A DNA stretch of 64,000 bases from UBA1563 sp041671545 (GTDB taxonomy: Bacteria; Bacteroidota; Ignavibacteria; Ignavibacteriales; Ignavibacteriaceae). Both the position numbers and the translations under genes were made by a program. This document shows positions 44,367 through 52,800 of this stretch, piece after piece. Location: positions 1-64,000 of the forward strand of contig JBAZBI010000011.1 of the NCBI GenBank assembly GCA_041671545.1. The letters are read 5' to 3'. Position 1 is the stretch's first letter. Every line of letters begins with the position of its first letter. The notes beneath the pieces are model-generated. The model had not been told where the DNA came from. It searched no databases and saw only the letters and a program-made list of their open reading frames with translations.

Positions 44367-44400
44367 CAAAAAAGGAGAAATTTTACTTTCTCCTTTTTTG
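44367..44400. terminator. Bidirectional terminator at the converging gene boundary
   Basis: A perfect 14-bp stem pairs caaaaaaggagaaa (44367-44380) with tttctccttttttg (44387-44400), loop ttttac. It serves both the HAD gene and the minus-strand outer-membrane protein gene. Confidence 0.9.
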
Positions 44401-44419
44401 TAGTTCGGGTATAATAATA

Positions 44420-45733
44420 TTACATGTTGAACGGGTAAACAAAGCTGATTCGTGGTTCAATTTTCTTTTGTGGTTTATAACCGACAATTTCTTTATCCAG
44501 ATTTCTAATCGGCGTGAACGTCCATTGATAAACCATCGAAACTATCATAAACGAGTAAGGTTTGTAACCAAGTTCAGTAAACAAAATTGATCGATCGTTT
44601 AGTTTGAAAACATCAGCGCCATCAACAAATACTTTATCATATCCGGCTCTTGCTATAAATGAAAATCCACTTGGAGCTACATCGGCTGTTAAATGTAAAA
44701 TACCTCCGTCATGGTTGTCTAACTTTTGTAACCCTCCGATAACATTGAACGTACCCAAAACGGAAATTCCTAACTCACCGTAATATCCATTTTCGGCAGC
44801 ATTCAAATATTTTAGAGTAGTAGCTTTACTTGAGACATTTTCCGTGTAGCGTTCAATTTCATAAAGTGAATTAAAATATGCCGGCATATACTGATCATTA
44901 TTCCAGCGGCGTTCTAATTTTGCTGAAGCATTAAAAATTCCCAATCCATTCAAACCTAAAATAATTCCGGAAGCAGCGCCGCTGCCGAAGTTTAGAATTT
45001 TAACATAATCGAAATAGAGTGAAGCGTTTGCCATACTGAAATTAAAGAGAGGCAATCCTAAATCAAGCCCGATGATATTAACGGAACCTTCATCATCAAA
45101 TATAATTGTCTGATAATTGTAAACCTTTCCAGAGTTCTTATTAAAATCTCCGGCAAAGGTAGCGCCGACTTCCAAATTGCCAATAATTGGAATAGATGCT
45201 GCCGATGTGTATTGAAGCGGTCTAACGTAACCTCTCATTCCCAATACTCCGGCTTGAGCATGAGCAAAGTTACTATAGATTGATTCAAAACCGAATTTGT
45301 TAAAATCAAGATCAACAACGGCTCCGATTGTACGGGTATCAAAACTCGGACTGTTGTTGTACTGATATAGGATACTTCCATGTCCTAGCGTATAAAAATC
45401 TAAAGCGCCAAGTTTAACATAGACCGGGTCTTTCTTCATTCCATAGCGGACATAACGAATGATGCTTAAGTAATCTGAAGTTTCATTAAAGTTTTCTTTC
45501 CGTAATTTACCTTGAGAACTGAATTCTAAATTGAGATCTAATCCAACACCGATTTTTGCAAAAGAGATTTCCGGTCTAAACCGAAAAGCATAAAAAGGTT
45601 GACCGTCAATCCACGTCATTCCTAATCCGCCGGTTAAATCACCCTTGTTTGGATTTGGGAATTGGTTGAATTGAGAGTAATTATCACTAAAGAAAAAGAA
45701 AAGAATAAATAAAATTAAGAGGATTTTTTTCAT
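44420..45733 (-). CDS. Probable outer-membrane beta-barrel protein, unknown function
   Basis: 437 residues. A signal peptide (about 1-20, ending SDNYSQ) precedes a long series of alternating, Gly/aromatic-rich strands such as GGLGMTWIDGQPFYAFRF and VGVDLNLEFSS-type segments. The C-terminus ends in IEPRISFVYPFNM, an aromatic-rich final strand. Length and pattern fit a beta barrel of about 20 strands, related to the OmpL47/PorP-like hypothetical proteins common in these bacteria. It lies 62 bases downstream of a T9SS cargo gene, with a candidate -7 box between, so it may be transcribed separately. Confidence 0.65.
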   Translation of the reverse strand: MKKILLILFILFFFFSDNYSQFNQFPNPNKGDLTGGLGMTWIDGQPFYAFRFRPEISFAKIGVGLDLNLEFSSQGKLRKENFNETSDYLSIIRYVRYGMKKDPVYVKLGALDFYTLGHGSILYQYNNSPSFDTRTIGAVVDLDFNKFGFESIYSNFAHAQAGVLGMRGYVRPLQYTSAASIPIIGNLEVGATFAGDFNKNSGKVYNYQTIIFDDEGSVNIIGLDLGLPLFNFSMANASLYFDYVKILNFGSGAASGIILGLNGLGIFNASAKLERRWNNDQYMPAYFNSLYEIERYTENVSSKATTLKYLNAAENGYYGELGISVLGTFNVIGGLQKLDNHDGGILHLTADVAPSGFSFIARAGYDKVFVDGADVFKLNDRSILFTELGYKPYSFMIVSMVYQWTFTPIRNLDKEIVGYKPQKKIEPRISFVYPFNM

Positions 45734-45765
45734 GACGTTCTCGTAATTATTGTAAATGAATTGTA

Positions 45766-45773
45766 CAAACTTA
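45766..45773 (-). promoter_or_regulatory. Candidate -7 box before the outer-membrane protein gene
   Basis: On the minus strand TAAGTTTG matches TAnnTTTG, 32 bases before the ATG at 45733. A TTG lies only 13 bases upstream of it, so the -33 element is doubtful. Confidence 0.3.
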
Positions 45774-45795
45774 ATAAATGAAAAAACAACATCCT

Positions 45796-47058
45796 TTATT
45801 TCATCAGTATAAACTTTTTTGTCTCTACAAATTTTCCCGCCCGGAGTTGATAGAAATACACTCCGCTTGGTAGTGAGTTAGTTGCATCAAATTTAATGGA
45901 ATAATTTCCAACTGGTTGTTCTTCGTTTACTAAAGTTGCTATTTCTTTACCAAGGACGTCGAAAACTATTAATTTGACGATTGACGAATAACCGTTTACC
46001 GATGGGGGAATCGAATATTTTATTGTTGTTGTAGGGTTAAATGGGTTGGGGTAGTTTTGAAGTAATGAAAAATTTTGTTTAAAAATAGTTTTTTTATCAA
46101 CTGAATTTGGCTCATAAGTGAGGTTGAAATATCCAGTATCTGGATAAAAAGAATATTGAGGAATTAAACTTTTATCTTTTGTTTTAAACCGGTAGTTAAA
46201 TCCAAAACCATTTTGCATTAATAATGTATCAATAGAATAATCTAATGAATAAACTGGCGAATACGGCACATTGTATAATTCATTTAATTGACTGAAAATA
46301 ATACTGTCACTTTTTTGATAATATCCTTCTAATGATGCCGAAGATATAAAATTAAATGAATCTTCTTGAATAAATCCAGTATAGAAAATTGAATAATAAT
46401 GATTGATCCCTATGAAACCAGTAATCTTAAAGTTATCAAAATTGAGCTCATGGATTTCAAATTTAGGTACATATGACTGTTGATACAGAATTAGACTGTC
46501 ACCATCATTCCTTACAAACTGAACTAATGTTTCACTTTCTTTTCTTAAATCGCTGAAAACTTGTTCAGTCCAATAATTATATATATATCCCAGCTTGTAT
46601 GAATATTTTTTATAATTTCCATACTGAACAATTTCAGTATTTATTCCATAAATATTAGAATCAGATTTTTGAATTAATAGTCCATTGAATATTGTATCAT
46701 TTGGAAGAGAAAAATCCATTAAAATTTTATCTTCATTATTGAAATTTATATAATGCAATTTCCCTAATGTGTCAATCCTTGCCCAATCCTTGCTCAATTT
46801 GTCTAATTTTGCCTCATAGTATCTTTCACCATTTATGATAGTATCTCTTGAGATCTCAAAATTGACGAACCACGTAGATGGAGGTCCCCCATCATGACGG
46901 CGACGCATATATTGATATTTATTTCCAATGGCTAAGGGGAAATATTCAGTTAAACTATCGGACGGCGAATAGGTGAAATTCATATTATCCCCAAAAACAT
47001 TTACAACGGCTACTAAAATCAGAACAAGTATCTTTTTAAATGAATAGATTTTTTTCAT
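45796..47058 (-). CDS. Secreted protein with T9SS type A sorting domain
   Basis: 420 residues. A signal peptide (about 1-23) starts the protein. The middle (about 35-320) is beta-rich and unrecognised, beginning with YFPLAIGNKYQYMRR, a motif often seen at the start of lipoprotein-like domains in this phylum. The last 85 residues are a T9SS type A sorting domain: QNYPNPFNPTTTIKYSIP, VFDVLGKEIATLVNE, SGVYFYQLRAG and a terminal Lys. It would cross the outer membrane through the type IX system, then be cleaved. Third cargo gene in the minus-strand T9SS block. Confidence 0.88.
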   Translation of the reverse strand: MKKIYSFKKILVLILVAVVNVFGDNMNFTYSPSDSLTEYFPLAIGNKYQYMRRRHDGGPPSTWFVNFEISRDTIINGERYYEAKLDKLSKDWARIDTLGKLHYINFNNEDKILMDFSLPNDTIFNGLLIQKSDSNIYGINTEIVQYGNYKKYSYKLGYIYNYWTEQVFSDLRKESETLVQFVRNDGDSLILYQQSYVPKFEIHELNFDNFKITGFIGINHYYSIFYTGFIQEDSFNFISSASLEGYYQKSDSIIFSQLNELYNVPYSPVYSLDYSIDTLLMQNGFGFNYRFKTKDKSLIPQYSFYPDTGYFNLTYEPNSVDKKTIFKQNFSLLQNYPNPFNPTTTIKYSIPPSVNGYSSIVKLIVFDVLGKEIATLVNEEQPVGNYSIKFDATNSLPSGVYFYQLRAGKFVETKKFILMK

Positions 47059-47091
47059 CGTAATACCAATTAGAATTTAAGTTATATGATA

Positions 47092-49191
47092 CTATTTAAT
47101 AAACAACATTTTTTTTGTTTGATAATTGGAATTTATTTTTAGTCGATAAAGATAAATTCCACTTGAAAGATTAATATTAGCAGTATTAAATTCCACCTCG
47201 TGTTCTCCTGCCTCTTTCTCTTCATTTATAATTTCTGCAACTTCGCGCCCTAATAAATCAAATATTTTTATTTCCACATTTCCAGGAACTGGAGAATAAA
47301 ATTTCAGTTTAGTGGTCGGATTAAAAGGATTTGGATAATTTTGATGTAGCAAAAAATTTTTATTTACAGGCACATCCTTTTCCGCGACAGTTGTTATTCC
47401 ACCATTCGTGGTATGAAGGATAATTCCATTTGGTCCTGAAATCCACCCTTCATTTTCATTGATAAAAAAAACGGATAACAATTCCTTAGAAGAAGGGCAG
47501 TACTGTTCATCCCATGTATTGCCACCATCTGAAGAACGAAAAATTTTACCATTAAGACCAGTCATAGTACAACCAACAGCGATAATATTTTTACCATCAA
47601 ATAAATAAACGGACGCAAATTGTACTTTTCCATCCCCTGCTCTTTTAATTTCCCAATCCTCCCCACCATTACTCGTAGTTAACACTAGGCCATATGAACC
47701 AACAACACATCCATTATTTTTATCCAAAAATCTGGCAGAAGCTAAATAAAAAGTCGGAAAGTCAGTCTTTTTCCAACTAGTACCACCATCCGTTGTTTTT
47801 AAAATCGCATCATTTCCAATTGCCAACCCTAAATTTGCATCAAAGAAAGTAATGTAATTTATCGTCGAAGAATAACCGGTATTTAATACTGTCCAATTAT
47901 CGCCCCCGTTAGTTGTTTTAAGTATAACTCCATTTTCTCCACCAACCCATCCTAGATTTCTGTCAAAAAAATAAACAGAATAATAATAAACATATATATA
48001 AGTACTTATAGTTGTCCAGGTTGCTCCACCGTTCGTTGTTTTACGAATCCTTCCCCCATAGTCACCTGCAGACCAGCCATAATCGAGATCTAAAAAGAAG
48101 AGGTCTTTTGGGATTAATCGACCATCACTAAATATCTTGGACCAGGTAGAACCACCATTTGTAGTTTTAAGTATTGAATAACTTGCTCCAGCCCACCCAA
48201 TTTGATTGTTAATAAAAAAGATTTTATAAATCCATTCAGGTGAAGCCGTTTGTAAAACCGACTTCCAGTGACTTCCTGCATCGGAGGTATTTATAATAAG
48301 TCCTTTATCGCCAACTATCCAGGCCTTAGTTGTACCTTTAAAGTATATGGAAGATAATGAATTATCGATTCCTAAATCGATAGTATTCCAGACTAACCCC
48401 CCAGTGGTTGTTTTAAGAAGCATATGTCCATAAGTTGCGATCCATCCGGTATTATTATCTGAAAAAAAAATCGAATTGAAGGTGTAATATGTTGGGAGAG
48501 CATAAGTGATATTCCAACTGTCTCCCCAGTCAGTTGAGCGCAAAACGATCCCACTCTCCCCACAAATAAATCCTTTTCCATTATTTGTAAAGAAAACGGA
48601 CATTAAGTTCTTATTAGTTACGGAATCTTTAATATTCCATTTATTCCCTGAATCAGTAGTATATAAGATTGTTCCCTGAGAACCGGAAACCCAAACTGTA
48701 TTACTATTCACGGCAAATATTGAATATAATGCAGCGTTTGTGCTACTAGATTGTTCATTCCAAGTAGTCCCTCCATCGCTGGTAAAAAAAATTTTCCCTG
48801 CCTCTCCCACAATCCATCCCATTTCAGGATCGATAAACTTTATACATTTTAAATTATTAGTAGTTAAACCGGGTTGCAAAGCCCAATCATAACCTCCATT
48901 TGAAGATTCAAGTATAACGCCATTATCTCCAACAATCCATCCAATATTTTTATCTATAAAAAAAACTGAATTTAGATTGGTCTTTAAATTTGAGGAAATA
49001 GTTTTCCATAATGTTCCCCCATTTGTTGAGAGCAATATCGTTCCCTTTGAGCCAATTGACCAACCATTTAGTTCATCAATAAAAAAAACAGACTGCAGAC
49101 TATTTCCCTGAGGAATTGGATTCTGCCAAGTCCATTGGGCTTTAACTGGGAGTTGTAGCGCCAATAATATTATGATAACAAACTTTTGCAT
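47092..49191 (-). CDS. Secreted 14-repeat Ycf48-type protein with T9SS sorting domain
   Basis: 699 residues. After a short signal peptide (about 1-19) come 14 repeats of 40-45 residues of the form (L/N)xSVFFxxxxxGWxVGxxGxILxTxxGGxxW. The first is NSLQSVFFIDELNGW and the last KELLSVFFINENEGW. Fourteen is twice the seven of a closed propeller, so two tandem propellers are likely. A type A sorting domain ends the protein (QNYPNPFNPTTKLKF, IFDLLGREVAEIINE, SSGIYLYRLKI). The repeats are the same kind as in the lipoprotein at 17460-18758. The role is unknown; surface binding is inferred. Confidence 0.9.
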   Translation of the reverse strand: MQKFVIIILLALQLPVKAQWTWQNPIPQGNSLQSVFFIDELNGWSIGSKGTILLSTNGGTLWKTISSNLKTNLNSVFFIDKNIGWIVGDNGVILESSNGGYDWALQPGLTTNNLKCIKFIDPEMGWIVGEAGKIFFTSDGGTTWNEQSSSTNAALYSIFAVNSNTVWVSGSQGTILYTTDSGNKWNIKDSVTNKNLMSVFFTNNGKGFICGESGIVLRSTDWGDSWNITYALPTYYTFNSIFFSDNNTGWIATYGHMLLKTTTGGLVWNTIDLGIDNSLSSIYFKGTTKAWIVGDKGLIINTSDAGSHWKSVLQTASPEWIYKIFFINNQIGWAGASYSILKTTNGGSTWSKIFSDGRLIPKDLFFLDLDYGWSAGDYGGRIRKTTNGGATWTTISTYIYVYYYSVYFFDRNLGWVGGENGVILKTTNGGDNWTVLNTGYSSTINYITFFDANLGLAIGNDAILKTTDGGTSWKKTDFPTFYLASARFLDKNNGCVVGSYGLVLTTSNGGEDWEIKRAGDGKVQFASVYLFDGKNIIAVGCTMTGLNGKIFRSSDGGNTWDEQYCPSSKELLSVFFINENEGWISGPNGIILHTTNGGITTVAEKDVPVNKNFLLHQNYPNPFNPTTKLKFYSPVPGNVEIKIFDLLGREVAEIINEEKEAGEHEVEFNTANINLSSGIYLYRLKINSNYQTKKMLFIK

Positions 49192-49195
49192 TTTT

Positions 49196-49852
49196 TCACC
49201 TCATCAATACCATTTGACATGATTTACTAAATGAACCCGCTCTAAAATAATAAAAATAAACTCCACTGGAAAGATTAACTGCATTATACTCAACCTCATA
49301 CATGCCAGGTGCTTTTTCTTCATTTACTAAGGTAGTAACTTCTCTTCCCAAAAAATTAAATATTTTTAAAGTTACATAACTACTAACTGGTAACTGATAA
49401 CTGATTACTGTACTTGGATTAAATGGATTAGGGAAATTTTGTTTCAGCAAAAAACCGGTGACAGCATTCGCTTCGTTTTCAATTTTTGAAATTGTTGAGA
49501 TCTCAATTGAATCGGAATACTTAAATGCGCCGTCGTTATCTATCTGCTTTAAACGATAATAATAAATTGCTTGTTGCAGGTTGGTTGAATCTTCATAGTA
49601 ATAACTTTTCGGCGAGTTGCTGTTCCCGCTTCCGAACACAAAACCCACTTGTTCCCAATTGGTTTGAGGAAGTTTTCGTTCAACATTGAATCCGTAGTTA
49701 TTTACTTCAGTAGCAGTTCCCCAGAACAAAATTACTTTTCCATCGGCAAAATATCCTTGAAAATATACGAGTTCAACAGGTAAAGTTCCATCAGGTTTTT
49801 GAGCTGAGACTACAAAAGTAAATAAGAAAACAAACAGGAAGAGATATCTCAT
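49196..49852 (-). CDS. Short secreted protein made mainly of a T9SS sorting domain
   Basis: 218 residues. A signal peptide (about 1-17) is followed by LPVELVYFQGYFADGKVILFWGTATEVNNYGFNVER, the fibronectin-like domain that usually sits just before T9SS sorting domains, with RLKQIDNDGAFKYSD. The sorting domain follows: QNFPNPFNPSTVISYQLP, IFNFLGREVTTLVNEE, SGVYFYYFRAG. No separate functional domain is present. Its ATG overlaps the stop of the C25 peptidase gene by four bases, so translation is coupled. The coding region contains the CAGTTAN heptamers noted separately. Confidence 0.85.
   Translation of the reverse strand: MRYLFLFVFLFTFVVSAQKPDGTLPVELVYFQGYFADGKVILFWGTATEVNNYGFNVERKLPQTNWEQVGFVFGSGNSNSPKSYYYEDSTNLQQAIYYYRLKQIDNDGAFKYSDSIEISTISKIENEANAVTGFLLKQNFPNPFNPSTVISYQLPVSSYVTLKIFNFLGREVTTLVNEEKAPGMYEVEYNAVNLSSGVYFYYFRAGSFSKSCQMVLMR
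49376..49410. repeat. Five CAGTTAN-type heptamers inside a sorting-domain coding region
   Basis: Read on the minus strand the units are cagtaat, cagttat, cagttac, cagttag and tagttat in unbroken 7-base phase. They encode the stretch around ISYQLPVSSYV in the T9SS sorting domain. Seven bases is not a codon multiple, so three units span seven codons. The same CAGTNNN style occurs after the malic enzyme gene (526-571). Confidence 0.55.
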
Positions 49853-52800
49853 TTAACAATCGCAAGTTTCTGTGTAATTGATTCTGATTTTCCGTTTTTC
49901 TTCGCGATCACTTTATACAGATAAACACCGTTTGCAAGTTGATCTCCATCCTGATCTTTCGTATCCCAAAAGATGCGATTGAAATCCATACTAAGTTCTG
50001 CAGATGATTTCTTTATTTCTTTAACTAAGCGTCCAGCGATTGTATAAACTCTAATAGTAAGCTCTTCCGGTAATTGTGGAAGTTTAAAAGTAAAGTAAGT
50101 ATTATCTTTTATCGGATTCGGATAATTGTAACAATTCATAATTGCCAGTTCATTTGAGACAATAAATACGCGCTCAAAACCGGGTTGATTGTCTAACTTT
50201 CCATAAACATTATTTCCGAATATCTTAAATTGATGCTCCCCATTAGTCAGTGATGGGACGAATGCAAAAGTTAATGTTCTATTTGCAGAATCGTTTTTTA
50301 TATTCAGTTGATTGAATGGAATCTTCTCGTTATCAAGTAAAATGGAAAGGGAAGAAGTATCACTTACTGCAAACCAAGTCGGGTATTTCAGATCAATTTT
50401 GATATTGGGATTGCTTGAAACGAAGTCACCGTTCAATATTTCAGTGTTGTCAAAAGTAACGTCCACGGTTGATGCGGAAACTGAGACGACATTAGTATCT
50501 GGTTTGGTAAAGAATGGAATAGTGAATTCGTTATTGTCTTTGTATAACTCTCTCACACGATTCTCCGGATCGATTTTTATTTTGAATCCCATATTTCCCT
50601 TGCCGTCGGTTGTATTTGTCATATAATTAAGTGTGAACAATTTTCTCTGCATTGAATCTAACGAAGCTATAACAGTATCAAGCAGTTGACGTGAAGAATT
50701 ATCTTCCTTCATCACATCGACTAACACATGAAAACTATCCGCCGGAGATTCACCGACATTATAAACATAAAACATTAGATCAAGACTATCTCCTTGAATA
50801 AGCGTATCGCGAGAGACGGAAACAACCTGGTAGTTGGTGGCAAGTTCGGCGGGAGAAGTGAATTCAATTCCAATTGAAGAAATCTCAGGTGAAATTCTAT
50901 TTGAGGAAACCGTTTCATGTAATTGCAGCTTAAGATATGAGTATTTGTTGTTGTCGACAGCACTCAAGTCAAGAATTGAATCTTGTAGCTCAACTGAAAA
51001 TAAAGAGTCTTCCAGTGTCTTGTCATCTAATCCGTAGACATTAACAATGATTTTAGAATCTTCGTTATTCAAATGTTTTACTTTCGCATACTTCCATTTT
51101 TGTGATGGACCAACTTTCTTTGTTTTCAATAGCCCGCTAAATCTTAAGGGTGAGAAAGAAGTGTCAATAATAATGTTCCCATCATAGGGACCTTTAACAA
51201 TTTCAATCGCAGATCCTGGTACTCCACCTTTTTCACCAATTATTGCCCATGATCCTCTAAATTGCAATTGATCAATCTGGGTACTTCCCAATGTTTTTAT
51301 TGCATTCTTCAAATTAGTTGACAAATTATTTCGAGCGTCATCCGCAACACCCATTGCAACAATCTTTCCGTTAGGGATCGAGTTAATAAAATCAGCCAAT
51401 TTTTGAACAGCGGTAGGATTGCCAAACAATTGATACCAATCAACAGTATCAACTTCTAACGTAGTTTGATCAAAAACTGCTATTCCCATTCCGGCAAAAA
51501 ATGTATTGGATAAAAGATTTGTCCCATTTTTTGAGAGCAAACATGTGGCTCCGGCATACCAACCAGCTGAAAGTACTGAAATATTTATTGAATCATTTGA
51601 CAAGGTCACAACCGAATTATGAAATTGCACTCCCTCCATTTCTTGATTTTTAAATGATATGGAATCAGAGACTGAAAATTTTTCAGATTTAGTATTTCTA
51701 AAAGATTTGGTGAAGGCATACTGAGCAGTTTCGTTATCAACTTTATAACGGAACCAATATCTGTAATCGGGTAGCAAATTTGGCAATTGAACTTTTGTAA
51801 TAACCGAATCTTCTGGGATAATAAATTCATTTGGTGATAAGAAATCCTTTGTTTCAGATATTTGATATTTCACATTAAGCTTTTTATAATCCGCGATCAC
51901 TGGATTTAAAATAAACAAATTTCTGGGTTGAGAATTTTCCACTTCGGAACCAAAGTTGTCTCTTAAAACATTAGAAACGACGGTGAAAAATAAATCTGCT
52001 TGATTATCATCTTTATAAATCTCGGAGATTTTATTATCCGGGTCCAAAAAAATGTTTAATGAATGTTCACCAGCTAAATTTTTAGTTTTAATCCATATTG
52101 TCACTGTATCTTCTCTCTCGAGTTTTGAAAGAGAAAGAAACTTATTCTCTACAAGTTCATTTTTGTAGTTATGTGTAATCGAAACTGCAAAAGTATCTTC
52201 GATTGCTAAACCCAAATTTGAAATTGCAATTCTAAATGCTACTGAGTCGCTTCCGTCATTAAGTTGAGTTGCGGTATACTGTATACTTGCAGGAGTGATT
52301 TTTAAATTTGGTTTTGGTGGAATTTTAAGAGAAACGATAGGATCTCCTATTAAAGAATTTGTAAGAGCAAACACCTTAAATACATCAGAACTTCCACTTT
52401 GGTTAAACATCTTTATTTTTGCCCCTAAGTGAGATCTGCCAATATTCGCAGTCGAATCCTCGATAAGAGATTGATAAAAGTATTTTGGCACCGCATAAGC
52501 TGATGAAGTAAACCCTAAAGAAGAATTCCCAACATATCCTAAAGCTTGACCATTTTCTCCAAGAACAAATCGTTCACCAAAACAAACGATGTCAGGTTCG
52601 GCAAACTTATTTGTAGAACAACCAAAGTCGGTTACTAATGGATTTCTATTTAAAGTATTTTTTATTTGAGATACTTCGTTTATACTATTATCCCATGTAG
52701 CGGTGCCACTATGACCAATATAAGAGATAAAAACACCACCATTAGAAATAGCTTGCTGAATTTCACTTGAAGTGTAAGGACCAAAGTCAGTTTGGGGTGA

